Shown: positions 1 through 7,396, numbered from the stretch's first letter. The stretch: 36,399 nt of DNA from Pseudomonadota bacterium (GCA_023433925.1 JAEYTO010000086.1:1-36399), one strand, 5' to 3'. The notes: a model not told the origin generated them from the letters alone. Numbers and translations are program-made.

Positions 1-33
1 CTCTCGAAGACTCGAGCGCCGGACGCTTCGGTT

Positions 34-549
34 TTACTTATCCTGCTTCTTCAGGGTCGTCTTAAGCACCCAGCCTTCGTGGACCTTGCCACCCTCGCGG
101 ATGCGCACGCTGGCCCATTGGCCGTCGTCGGACCAGTCGCCGACCACAGCCTTGGCCCCGGCCCCGCAGGACCCGATCACGCGGGCTCGGGGACTGTGAT
201 CCGCGCGCAACTCCGTGGAGCGGGCAAGCACGTACTCGTTGCGCGCGAGCTTATCCTGGACCGGCTGGGCCTGCTCGTTGATTTTCTGGTCGGCGCGGGC
301 CACTCCGCCCTTGGTCCTGTCGCTCGCGCGCTCCACGCCGCCCTGCAGCCTGTTGCCAACCCGCTCGATCTTGTCCCCGGTCTTGGTTGCGGCCTTCTCC
401 ACTCCGTCGCCGACCTTCGTCGCCACGCGCTCGGTCTTGTCCACGACCCTGTCGGTGAATCCGGCCAGGTCAGCCTGGGCCGGGGCCGGCATGGCCGCAA
501 GGGCCAAGCAAATGATGACTTTGGGCAACCAGCCCATGGTGCGTTGCAT
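34..549 (-). CDS. Exported SH3-domain protein with helical repeat region
   Basis: The 171-residue product starts with a signal peptide (residues 1-26, hydrophobic core VIICLALAAM, cleavage near AQA). Residues about 30-100 form a charged, alanine- and valine-rich region in which short units such as KVGDGVEKAATKTGDKIERV recur, suggesting amphipathic helices. Residues about 105-168 resemble a bacterial SH3 domain (YVLARSTELRADHSP, then GDWSDDGQWASVR and EGWV). Such domains commonly bind cell-wall peptides, so an envelope role is likely but inferred. I chose the ATG at 549 because AGGAGG lies 6 nt upstream and the signal peptide follows at once; the open frame extends upstream to 780 only through repeat-derived sequence. 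The stop is TAA. No operon partner is visible; the R1 repeat lies directly upstream. The exact function is unknown. Confidence 0.8.
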   Translation of the reverse strand: MQRTMGWLPKVIICLALAAMPAPAQADLAGFTDRVVDKTERVATKVGDGVEKAATKTGDKIERVGNRLQGGVERASDRTKGGVARADQKINEQAQPVQDKLARNEYVLARSTELRADHSPRARVIGSCGAGAKAVVGDWSDDGQWASVRIREGGKVHEGWVLKTTLKKQDK

Positions 550-720
550 GCCCCACCTCCTGTTGTGCGGCCTCTTGGCCTGGATGGGCATTGCAAGCAT
601 CGTGCGACCCATGATTGACCGCCTTGAAATCAAGATGCCCCCTTGCGGGACATGCGCCAATCTCACGCCGACAAGAGCCCCAGGGCGGCCCTGGGCTCGG
701 CGATGGCTATTTCCGATGGT

Positions 721-856
721 TTGGCGGCCTGTCGAAAGACAGGCCGTGCGGGTCAGGATGAACAACCGGATGCGCAACATCCGTAAGCAAGGCTTGAGCT
801 TTGCTCAAGCCTTGCGGAATTGAAAAGCCGGGACGGCTTTTCCAGCAGCCTGTTAG
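721..856. repeat. R1 interspersed repeat, copy A
   Basis: This is one of four related copies of about 136-139 bp (others at 6008, 12860 and 35425). It begins with a hairpin whose arms GGCCTGTC (726-733) and GACAGGCC (738-745) enclose a GAAA loop. Its main hairpin is a perfect 13-bp stem (787-799 with 803-815, loop TTT). A third hairpin has arms GAAAAGCC and GGCTTTTC. Its right end, read on the minus strand, starts CTAACAGGCTGCTGG; the TAA inside it is the stop codon of the cytochrome gene. The inverted ends suggest a MITE-like element, and no transposase is present. Confidence 0.8.
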
Positions 857-2181
857 AGCGAAAGCAGGTACTGCTCCAGATCCCTCTTTTCGACTTCGGT
901 CAACCCCAGGTTGAAGTTCGCATTGTAATGGTCGATCACCGCCCGCAGGGTCGCGAAGCGGCCGTCATGGAAGAAGCCGCCCTTGGTGTGCGCCCACAGG
1001 CCCTTGAGCGGCGCGGTCCGATACCTGTCGGTCGGCGACCGCGAGGCCTGGAAGTCATCGATCCCCATTTCTTCGGGAGTGTGCAGGTTCCAGCCCGGCT
1101 CCGTGTACAGCGGAGGCACATGGCACCGGGCGCATTCGGCCTTGCCGGAGAAGAGTTCCGCGCCGCGCTGCGCCGCCGCGACATCGAAGCTGCCCTCGGG
1201 GGGTGTGGGCGCCGGCAGGGCGAGTTGATAGAAGTGCAGGTCGGCGAGCTTGGGCGTGACCAAATCCGGTGTATTCCGGATGTCATCGAACCCGTTTTGT
1301 GCCGCTATCGGGAATTTCTCGGCATCGGTCAGCCGCTCATCAAAGAAGGTGCCCATGCCGCGCATCTCCAGGTTGGAGACGAACGCGTTCCAATAGGTCA
1401 CGGTCCCCCAGCCGGTCCAGGTCACCAGGTTGAACCCGGCCAGACCGTAGGCCGGCGGCAGGAGCACCGCAGCCGAGCCGCCATCCGGTCGGAAGCCCTT
1501 GCCGTCCAGGGCCAGGATCGCATCGAACTTGCCCGGCCCCCAGCTCGTGAGCACCTGCTCCACAATGGCCTCGCTTACCCCGAGCACGTCCGCGAAGGGT
1601 TGCAGCGTGGGCGCGCTGGCTATGATCTTGCCCACGTCGAGATCGCGGTTGGCCCAACCGTCCAGGCGTCGGCCGACTCCTGGCGCGACCGAGTCGTCCA
1701 CGGTGGAATGGCACAGCGAGCAGCGGATGCCGACACCGACGAGGTTGTCGCCCTCGAAGACACCCTTCACGCCGACCACGGCATCCTGCTTGAGCAGCGC
1801 GAGTGTGCCGGCAGGGTCATCCAGGTCCACCATGCCCTGCTCCAATTGATTGAGGAATTCCTCCGAGAGGGCCTCCGCATCGACCTTCAAGCCGAGCTGC
1901 AAGGCGACGCTGGGAGGGAGGGCGGCCAGCGTCTCGTGCAGCCTGAGTTGCCCGCCCCAGAACGCCTCGCTCCCGAACGTGTCGAAGCGGAAGATCTCCC
2001 TGCCGCGGTTGAACTGCTCTTCCGCGTTCACCACTGTCTGCTGCTCGTAATTGCTCACATTGTCGGGTTGCCTTTCGGCCCGCGCTCCGGACCCGGCGCC
2101 GGCCAGCAAAGCCTTGGCCGGAATCGCCAGGCAGACGCAAGAGAGCAACACCAGACTTGCGACGACTATTCTTCTTTTCAC
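853..2181 (-). CDS. Di-haem cytochrome c peroxidase-like (MauG/CcpA family) protein
   Basis: The 442-residue protein has a signal peptide (residues 1 to about 24) and two CxxCH haem c motifs, CSLCH at 154-158 and CARCH at 350-354. Two c-type haems about 200 residues apart, and the C-terminal run PLKGLWAHTKGGFFHDGR followed by TLRAVIDHYN, are typical of the bacterial di-haem peroxidase/MauG superfamily. Members act in the periplasm, reducing hydrogen peroxide or oxidising other substrates with electrons from small cytochromes; the substrate here cannot be told. The start is GTG at 2181 with a near-perfect AAGGAGGAT 8 nt upstream. The stop codon lies inside the terminal bases of repeat R1 copy A. 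It appears monocistronic, with its own upstream region containing an inverted repeat (2324-2358). Confidence 0.85.
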   Translation of the reverse strand: MKRRIVVASLVLLSCVCLAIPAKALLAGAGSGARAERQPDNVSNYEQQTVVNAEEQFNRGREIFRFDTFGSEAFWGGQLRLHETLAALPPSVALQLGLKVDAEALSEEFLNQLEQGMVDLDDPAGTLALLKQDAVVGVKGVFEGDNLVGVGIRCSLCHSTVDDSVAPGVGRRLDGWANRDLDVGKIIASAPTLQPFADVLGVSEAIVEQVLTSWGPGKFDAILALDGKGFRPDGGSAAVLLPPAYGLAGFNLVTWTGWGTVTYWNAFVSNLEMRGMGTFFDERLTDAEKFPIAAQNGFDDIRNTPDLVTPKLADLHFYQLALPAPTPPEGSFDVAAAQRGAELFSGKAECARCHVPPLYTEPGWNLHTPEEMGIDDFQASRSPTDRYRTAPLKGLWAHTKGGFFHDGRFATLRAVIDHYNANFNLGLTEVEKRDLEQYLLSL

Positions 2182-2323
2182 GACCGATCCTCCTTGGTTA
2201 GATCGCGGAGCCTTTGTCTATCGCATTTGCATTGCGGCCGGCGCTTCAGCCCGCAATAGGAGAATCAGACCTAGTTCTGTAGGCATACGGCCCACGTGCA
2301 TCCCGCCTGCCCGATCCGCAAGC

Positions 2324-2358
2324 ATTTCACGGCTTTTGGAACAACGCGGCCGTGAAAT
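2324..2358. promoter_or_regulatory. 10-bp inverted repeat upstream of the cytochrome peroxidase gene
   Basis: ATTTCACGGC (2324-2333) and GCCGTGAAAT (2349-2358) form a perfect inverted repeat with a 15-nt gap, about 145-175 bp upstream of the GTG start. The sequence to its right (2359-2400) is unusually AT-rich for this window. It could be a repressor or activator site, or a hairpin. The flanking T-run on the plus strand could also make it a terminator, but no plus-strand gene enters it. The rest of the 272-bp gap (2182-2453) shows nothing I can name. Confidence 0.35.
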
Positions 2359-2453
2359 TTTAGTTATTAATATAGGTGGTTTGTATAATCTTGATCATTC
2401 AGGGCGGATTTCGCCACGGCGTATTCGCGCCTGGTGCGTGGCCTTCGCGCCCG

Positions 2454-4619
2454 TCACTTGAGGATGCGCAGGGACACGTCGCCCTCGCGGCGCTCCAGGT
2501 GCGCGCCCACGTCGCCGGCCTGGCGCGTAAGGACCATGTCGATCCTGGCCGCGCCCACGCGCAGGTTGCGGATGCGCATGCGGTCGATGAAATCGGGCAG
2601 CGCCGGACGGTCCAGGGTCACGGTGCGGGCCACGGCGTCCACGCTCAGGCCCATGCAGGCCTGGAGCAGATGGAACGGCGCGGCGCTGGCCCAGGCTTGG
2701 GGCGCGCAGGCCACGGGATAGAGGGTCGGGCCTTCGCCGTTGCGGCGGTGAAAGCCGCAGAAAAGTTCCGGCAGCCTGTGCTGGTCCACGTAGAGTCCCA
2801 CGCGGAACATGTCCTCCAGAATGCGCACGGGCCCGCGACGCAGACCGTAACGCGCCAGGCCATAGGCGATGAGCGCGTTGTCGTGGGGCCAGATGGAGCC
2901 GTTGTGGTAGGACATGGGGTTGTAGCGGGCCTGGTCCGAGGCGATGGTGCGCACGCCCCAGCCCGAGTAGAACTCCGGGGAGAGCAGCTCCCGCTCCAGG
3001 CGCCGGGCGCGCTCCTCCGAGGCGATGCCCGTGAACAGGCAGTGGCCGGCGTTGGAGGACTTGACCCGGCACGGCCGCTTGTCGCCGTCCAGGGCCAGCA
3101 CGTAGCAGCCCAGCTCCTCGTCCCAGAAGGTGGCCTCGAAGCGGCGCTGCACATCCAGGGCCTCGGTTCGCAGGCGCATGGCCTCGGCCCTGCGGCCCGA
3201 AATCTCGGCGATGTAGGCAGCCTCGTTCTTGGCCCCGTAGGCGTAGGCCTGCACCTCGCACAGGGCGATGGAGCCCTGGGCCAGCCGGCCATCCTCGTGG
3301 AACACGGAATCGTCGGAATCCTTCCAGCCCTGGTTGCGCAGGCCGCGCTCCGAGCGCTTGAGGTATTCCAGGAAGCCGTCTCCATCCGCGTCGCCATAAC
3401 GGTCGATCCATGCCAGGGCGCGTTCCAGGTGCGGCCACAGGAACTGGATGTAGGCCAGGTCGCCTGTGCGGCGCAGATACTCGCCGGCGAGCATGATGAA
3501 CAGCGGCGTGGAGTCGATGGAGCCGTAGTAGTTGCCGAAGGGCACCTCGCCCGTGTTGGCCATCTCGCCCTTGCGCGACTCGTGCAGGATCTTGCCCGGC
3601 TCGGAATCCCGGACCTCGTTGAACTCCGCGGCCTGGGTCTTGGCCAGGAAGGACAGGACGCCCCGCGCGTTGCCCGGATTGATCCACAGACTCTCCAGGG
3701 CCGTGATGATGCCGTCGCGGCCGAAGGGGGTGGAGAACCAGGGGATGCCCGCATAGGGATAGAAGGCGTCGTCCATGGAGGTCATGAGCATGCGCAGGTC
3801 TGCCAGGGAGCGGTTGAGGAACGTGTTGAGCAGGTCGTTGTCGCTCTCGATGGCGCAGCCTTCCTCGCAGACGCGCCGCTGGGTGGACTTCACGTGCCTG
3901 TAGGCCGTCTCGAAGGAAGGCACCGAGGCCAGCGGCCCTGCCGTCTCGCAGAGCACGGTCAGGCCCAGGTGGACCTGCTCCCGAGGAGCCAAGCGCATGG
4001 GGAAGATGGCCTCGTTGCCTTCTTGGCTCCCGGGCTCCAGGGTGAACACGGCTCGCACGGTGCGCTCCACGCCGTCCAGTCCCTCGTAGCCGATGGACAT
4101 CTGCCCGCCTCCAGACTCCATGGGTCGGTGGCTGCCGCGACGCTCGCGACGCACGCCCCGCACCTCGAATATGTCCGCGAAGTCCGCGTCCAGGACCACG
4201 CTCAGGGCGAACCCGGCCTCCTCTTCTCCGAAGTTGGACACGCGGATTGACTCGTAGCAGACCCCATCGTGCAGAAAGCGCGAGCGCAGGACATGCAGCG
4301 AGCCCCTGGCGAGCATGCGCGGCCGGCCCTCCATGAGGTCGGGGTTGGTCAGGTCGGCCGTGAAAAGCGTGTTGTCATCCTGGATGCTGGAGCTCAGGAT
4401 GAGTGGCTTCTTGCCATCGATGAGCAGCTCCAGGCGCGACACGAAACGCGTGCCCTCGTGGTAGACGCCCTCCTCGCCCATGCCCAGGGGCAGAATGTCG
4501 CCGTAGCGGTCGAACACGGCGAAAGTGTCGCCGTGCTTGAGCACGCGCCGGGATTCGTCCGCCCTGGCCGAGGTGGCTAAGACATAGTACTGCTGGCCAA
4601 TCTGGATGACTTCTGCCAT
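2454..4619 (-). CDS. Glycogen-debranching-type amylo-alpha-1,6-glucosidase
   Basis: The 721-residue protein has the two-part layout of the bacterial glycogen debranching enzyme family. The N-terminal beta-rich domain (about residues 10-230; GEEGVYHEGTRFVSRLEL) is followed by an (alpha/alpha)6-barrel glucosidase domain (about 270-720). Motifs are PYAGIPWFSTPFGRDG near 285, GSIDSTPLF near 370 and NGSIWPHDNALIAYG near 570. The expected activity is hydrolysis of alpha-1,6-linked glucose from a branched glucan or related oligosaccharide, in the cytoplasm (no signal peptide). The open frame continues upstream to 4745, but I start at the ATG at 4619 because family homology begins there. That start overlaps the upstream glycosyltransferase by 43 nt, so the two are almost certainly co-transcribed and may be translationally coupled. 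The natural polymer is unknown; glycogen, trehalose-linked glucan and an exopolysaccharide are all possible. Confidence 0.88.
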   Translation of the reverse strand: MAEVIQIGQQYYVLATSARADESRRVLKHGDTFAVFDRYGDILPLGMGEEGVYHEGTRFVSRLELLIDGKKPLILSSSIQDDNTLFTADLTNPDLMEGRPRMLARGSLHVLRSRFLHDGVCYESIRVSNFGEEEAGFALSVVLDADFADIFEVRGVRRERRGSHRPMESGGGQMSIGYEGLDGVERTVRAVFTLEPGSQEGNEAIFPMRLAPREQVHLGLTVLCETAGPLASVPSFETAYRHVKSTQRRVCEEGCAIESDNDLLNTFLNRSLADLRMLMTSMDDAFYPYAGIPWFSTPFGRDGIITALESLWINPGNARGVLSFLAKTQAAEFNEVRDSEPGKILHESRKGEMANTGEVPFGNYYGSIDSTPLFIMLAGEYLRRTGDLAYIQFLWPHLERALAWIDRYGDADGDGFLEYLKRSERGLRNQGWKDSDDSVFHEDGRLAQGSIALCEVQAYAYGAKNEAAYIAEISGRRAEAMRLRTEALDVQRRFEATFWDEELGCYVLALDGDKRPCRVKSSNAGHCLFTGIASEERARRLERELLSPEFYSGWGVRTIASDQARYNPMSYHNGSIWPHDNALIAYGLARYGLRRGPVRILEDMFRVGLYVDQHRLPELFCGFHRRNGEGPTLYPVACAPQAWASAAPFHLLQACMGLSVDAVARTVTLDRPALPDFIDRMRIRNLRVGAARIDMVLTRQAGDVGAHLERREGDVSLRILK

Positions 4620-5680
4620 GACCCCCTGCTCCCGTTGACCAAATGGCCTCCGGTTTCCTGGCCCGCGGCCAGCGCCGTGTAGATCTCCATGTAGCGCCCG
4701 GCCATGACCTTGGCGCTGAAGCGCCGCTCGAACTCCTGGCGGCACGCGCGGCGGGAAAGGCTGCCGATCCTGCCCACGGCGCGCGCGCCCTCCTCCACGC
4801 TGCCCACGATGAAAGCCGTGCGCCCTGGGCTGAGCACCTCGGTCACCGAGCCATGGTCGTAGGCGATGACCGGAGTGCCGCAGGCCAGGGCCTCGATCAT
4901 GGTCAGCCCGAAGGGCTCGGGCCAGTCGATGGGAAAGAGCAGGGCCATGGCCCCGCCCAGGAAGGCGCCCTTCTCCGCCTCGCCTATCTCGCCGACGAAT
5001 TCCACGAGCGGATGCTCGAAAAGATGTTTTATCGCTTCGTGGTAGTCCAGGTCGTGCTTGTCGATCTTGGCCGCGATCCGGATGGGCAGGCCGGCCATGA
5101 TGGCCATTTCGATGGCCCGGTCCACGCGCTTCTCCGGGCTGACGCGGCCCAGGAAGGCGAGATAGCCCTGGTGGCGCTCGCTGAAGGGCAGCAGGTCCGG
5201 CGGCAGGCCGTGGTGGACCGTGCCCGCCCAGTTCATGAACGGCAGCGGCTCGCGCTGGCTGTCGCTGATGGACACGAGCGGCAGGTCATCGAATTCCGCG
5301 GCCAAGGCCTTGAGGTCCGTCAGATCCAGCCGGCCGTGCATGGTCGTCACGTGCGGCGCGCCCAGGCGCCTGGCCAGGGGAAAGTGCAGGATTCCCGTGT
5401 GGAAATGCACGACTTCGAACTCGCCGGCCATCTGCATGACCTTCTCAAGCATGAACACATGGTGCGGGATGTCGTCGGTACAGCCCGGATCAAGGCGCAG
5501 GGCCTGGTGGCACATGGGCACGAGCCTGGCCGAGGTGGACGAGTCGCCGCTGGCGAACAGCGTCACCTCATGGCCCATGCCGACCTGCTCCTCCACCAGA
5601 TGCGCGACCACTCTTTCCGTGCCGCCATACAGCTTCGGAGGCACGCTCTCGTAAAGCGGCGATACATGGGCGATTTTCAT
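4577..5680 (-). CDS. GT4-family glycosyltransferase
   Basis: The 367-residue protein is a GT-B fold glycosyltransferase. The N-terminal domain opens with MKIAHVSPLYESVPPKLYGG, a glycine-rich entry typical of family GT4. The donor-binding domain has FLGRVSPEKRVDRAI (about 176-190) and the family signature EPFGLTMIEA (255-264, the E-x7-E motif). It should transfer a sugar from a nucleotide-sugar donor with retention of configuration in the cytoplasm. I start at the ATG at 5680, preceded by GAGGAG about 6 nt away; the 55 upstream codons in the same frame look non-coding. The last 43 nt overlap the debranching enzyme gene. The C-terminal tail (about 345-367) is low in conservation signals and may simply be a consequence of the overlap. 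Acceptor and product are unknown. Confidence 0.88.
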   Translation of the reverse strand: MKIAHVSPLYESVPPKLYGGTERVVAHLVEEQVGMGHEVTLFASGDSSTSARLVPMCHQALRLDPGCTDDIPHHVFMLEKVMQMAGEFEVVHFHTGILHFPLARRLGAPHVTTMHGRLDLTDLKALAAEFDDLPLVSISDSQREPLPFMNWAGTVHHGLPPDLLPFSERHQGYLAFLGRVSPEKRVDRAIEMAIMAGLPIRIAAKIDKHDLDYHEAIKHLFEHPLVEFVGEIGEAEKGAFLGGAMALLFPIDWPEPFGLTMIEALACGTPVIAYDHGSVTEVLSPGRTAFIVGSVEEGARAVGRIGSLSRRACRQEFERRFSAKVMAGRYMEIYTALAAGQETGGHLVNGSRGSWQKSSRLASSTMS

Positions 5681-6007
5681 TCTCTGCTCCTCGCGGCCGC
5701 GTCGGCACTCGACCTTGCTATTCAAGCGCAAGAAAGTATCGACCACCAGCCGGCGCGTTTCGGACAAGTCAGCCATCCAGCACTTTGCCACACAATATAT
5801 ATTCTTGTGAAGAATCATTAGTAAAATTTTGGCAAACCGCGCCAACAGTCCAGAAGAATTACTCGTGAATTCACCCGATTGTCGCGGATCAACACTGACT
5901 ATGCGGCGGCTTGCAGACCGTCATGCCGCCAACATGGATTGCACCTTCTTGTAGGCGATGGACTGACAGTCCTGTCGGATGGCCGCCGTCCTGGCATGTC
6001 CGGGGGA
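5681..6007. promoter_or_regulatory. AT-rich upstream region of the glycosyltransferase operon
   Basis: The leader upstream of 5680 has an AT-rich island (about 5790-5835) in otherwise GC-rich DNA, a plausible promoter area for the minus-strand glycosyltransferase-glucosidase pair. It contains an inverted repeat with arms ATTCTT (5801-5806) and AAGAAT (5810-5815). Between 5921 and 6000 the minus strand reads CQSIAYKKVQSMLAA followed by a stop. That could be the tail of a lost gene cut by the adjacent R1 repeat, but it is too short to assign. No other gene is seen here. Confidence 0.3.
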
Positions 6008-6146
6008 TAGCAGCCTGCTGAAAAGCAGACCGAGCGGGCCAGGATGGCCCGCCGGATGCGCGGCATCCGTAAGCAATGCTTGAGCTTTACTCAGGCATCG
6101 CGGATTTGAGAAAAGCCAGGACGGCCATTTCAATATAGTCTGATAG
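6008..6146. repeat. R1 interspersed repeat, copy B
   Basis: Same orientation as copy A. The left end TAGCAGCCTGCTGAAAAGC contains a hairpin CTGCT / AGCAG closed by a GAAA loop. GCGGGCC and GGCCCGC form a perfect 7-bp stem around AGGAT. The main hairpin (GCAATGCTTGAGC pairing with ACTCAGGCATCGC) keeps most pairs, with two mismatches and one wobble. The right end, on the minus strand, begins CTATCAGACTATATTGAAA, resembling the left end of copy C. It lies just before the terminator of the small membrane protein gene. Confidence 0.8.
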
Positions 6147-6150
6147 GCCG

Positions 6151-6182
6151 AAAAAAACCCGGCCTCTTGTCAGAGACCGGGT
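6151..6182 (-). terminator. Intrinsic terminator of the 59-residue membrane protein gene
   Basis: On the minus strand a GC-rich stem (ACCCGGTCTC pairing with GAGGCCGGGT, one wobble) with a 6-nt loop is followed by seven T residues. It lies 45 bp past the stop of the gene ending at 6228. Confidence 0.85.
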
Positions 6183-6227
6183 CGAAATTGGCAGGGCCGG
6201 GCCTTCAATTCGGCCTGCGACGGGGAC

Positions 6228-6407
6228 CTATTTCTTCCTGGCGCGGCTGTAGGACGTGACCGCGCCGAGCACGCCGCACAGCATGCCCAGAAAGAGGGCC
6301 CGCGAAAGATCCATGGCCAGGACGAGCCCGGCGATGACACCCACGGACCCGCCTAGAAGAATGCCCCTGACCAGGGCGTCGGTGATGCTCTTGTTTTTGT
6401 CTGCCAT
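6228..6407 (-). CDS. Small two-helix membrane protein
   Basis: The 59-residue product has a short polar N-terminus (MADKNKSITDALVRG), two hydrophobic segments (about 15-32 and 34-50) and a basic C-terminal tail (SYSRARKK), so it is probably an inner-membrane hairpin protein. The start at 6407 has GAGGAG six nt upstream, and the gene ends at its own intrinsic terminator, which strongly supports expression. The frame extends upstream to 6584, but that part looks non-coding. I do not recognise a family. It is divergent from the HU gene across a 414-bp gap. Confidence 0.7.
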   Translation of the reverse strand: MADKNKSITDALVRGILLGGSVGVIAGLVLAMDLSRALFLGMLCGVLGAVTSYSRARKK

Positions 6408-6717
6408 GCTCCGCTCCTCAAGATTCAGAGTCTCGGTCGGCCTTGGCCGCATGCCTGCGCCGGCGGCCATGCGAAGATCTGCGCATGGCGACGCGCAGAC
6501 GCAGGCCGAGCCATGCTCGACATGGCCCCGTTTATCCCGGCGGTTTCCGGCGGGCAAGCCTCCAGGGGTTCCCGACGCCCGCATGCCGCGCCTTGGTTAG
6601 CAGGATATGTCCGAACTTCCAAGGCTTTTTAGTTCTCAGGCGCATACTTGCTTTTGGAAATAGTCGACCAAAACGGTGCCAAATCCAGGTTTTTCAAGGC
6701 CTGCGGCATGGATTCAT

Positions 6718-6793
6718 TTGACAATCCGCTTTTTGCGCGGCAAAGAGCATCGAGTACGCAAAAGGAAGGGTGACACTTGCTGAACGCGAGTGT
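6718..6793 (+). promoter_or_regulatory. Putative promoter and 5'-UTR hairpin of the HU gene
   Basis: TTGACA (6718-6723) is a consensus -35 box, but the -10 at the usual spacing (CAAAGA, 6741-6746) is weak. Downstream, ACACTTGC (6773-6780) and GCGAGTGT (6786-6793) form a near-perfect hairpin with a TGAAC loop about 18 nt before the Shine-Dalgarno sequence, so it may lie in the leader mRNA. The rest of the 414-bp divergent gap (6408-6717) shows nothing I can name. Confidence 0.35.
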
Positions 6794-6821
6794 TGCACGA
6801 TCAGTCCAAAGGAGGATGACT

Positions 6822-7106
6822 ATGTTCACCAAGACCCAGTTCGTGGAAGCCCTGCGGCAGGCGTTGCCGGACGTGTTCACCACGAAAGTGAGCGCCGAGA
6901 AGGCCTTCGATGCCTTCTGTGAAACCCTGGCCAAGGGCATCGAGACGGATGGCGTCCGCCTGCCCAATGTCGGCACCTTCGCCCTGAGCGTCCGCGCAAG
7001 CCGCACCGGCCGCAATCCGCAGACGGGCAAGGAGATCACCATTCCCGAGAAGAAAGTGGTCAAATTTTCCACGAGCAAGACCCTCAAGGAGGCCCTCAAC
7101 TCCTAA
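6822..7106 (+). CDS. HU/IHF-family DNA-binding protein
   Basis: The 94-residue protein has the HU/IHF fold throughout. Helical N-terminus: TKTQFVEALRQALPDVFT. Beta-arm region: VRLPNVGTFALSVRASRTGRNPQTGKEI, with the conserved GRNPQTG turn. C-terminus: KVVKFSTSKTLKEALN. HU proteins bind and bend double-stranded DNA as dimers and help organise the nucleoid. I start at the ATG at 6822: GGAGG at 6811-6815 sits 6 nt upstream, whereas the earlier in-frame ATG at 6816 abuts the Shine-Dalgarno sequence. The arm motif has SRTGRNPQTG in place of the usual RxGRNPxTG, a minor variation. It is monocistronic with its own terminator. Bacteria often carry several paralogues, so I do not assign hupA, hupB or ihf. 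Confidence 0.92.
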   Translation: MFTKTQFVEALRQALPDVFTTKVSAEKAFDAFCETLAKGIETDGVRLPNVGTFALSVRASRTGRNPQTGKEITIPEKKVVKFSTSKTLKEALNS

Positions 7107-7141
7107 CCGGGTTGAGGAAGTCCGTACGGACTTTCCCCTGG

Positions 7142-7176
7142 CGCGCCGTTGCAATCCGCTTGCACCGGCGCGTTTT
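7142..7176 (+). terminator. Intrinsic terminator of the HU gene
   Basis: Arms CGCGCCGTTGCAA (7142-7154) and TTGCACCGGCGCG (7160-7172) form a 13-bp stem with one mismatch around the loop TCCGC, followed by TTTT. The stem top and loop (CAATCCGCTTG) are identical to an internal hairpin of repeat R2 about 180 bp downstream. A second, weaker hairpin (GGAAGTCC / GGACTTTCC) lies at 7116-7138. Confidence 0.75.
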
Positions 7177-7243
7177 CACATTCCCACCCGACGCCGAGAG
7201 AGCCCGTTTTGCTTCACGGCCGCCCGAGCCCGGCCGAAGGCGC

Positions 7244-7275
7244 GCGGCGTCATCAGAGCGCGGCGTCATCAGAGC
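7244..7275. repeat. Perfect 16-bp tandem duplication at the edge of R2 copy 1
   Basis: GCGGCGTCATCAGAGC occurs twice head to tail (7244-7259 and 7260-7275). The second unit runs into the left end of repeat R2, so the duplication may be a scar of insertion or of replication slippage. Confidence 0.8.
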
Positions 7276-7396
7276 ATTTGCTTTTGAAATGCTCTGCAAG
7301 CCATGCATCGGCATGGCTTGCCGCCGCGTAGGCGCGGGCGCAATCCGCTTGCGCCGTCAACGCCGAAGCGGGCGTCTCAAAATCAAACTGCTCTAA
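7271..7396. repeat. R2 interspersed repeat, copy 1
   Basis: About 126 bp, related to 12161-12290. It has four hairpins in a row: AGAGCATTT / AAATGCTCT (9 bp), GCAAGCCATGC / GCATGGCTTGC (11 bp), GGCGCAA / TTGCGCC with loop TCCGC, and ACGCC / GGCGT. The left end (TCAGAGCATTTGCTTTTG) and the reverse complement of the right end (TTAGAGCAGTTTGATTTT) are alike, giving imperfect terminal inverted repeats of about 18 bp. It lies between the convergent HU and tolC genes. Confidence 0.75.

Noticed and set aside
820..2259. Long plus-strand open frame of 479 codons opposite the cytochrome gene
   Set aside because: It is a high-GC shadow: the opposite strand carries the haem motifs and a clear ribosome-binding site, while this frame has no recognisable domain.
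2376..4250. 624-codon plus-strand open frame opposite the debranching enzyme
   Set aside because: It is a mirror frame of a well-supported glucosidase, composed of histidine-, glycine- and alanine-rich sequence typical of antisense GC-rich DNA.
5921..6133. 70-codon minus-strand open frame across R1 copy B
   Set aside because: Most of it translates the repeat itself, and similar peptides appear from the other R1 copies, so it is not a gene.
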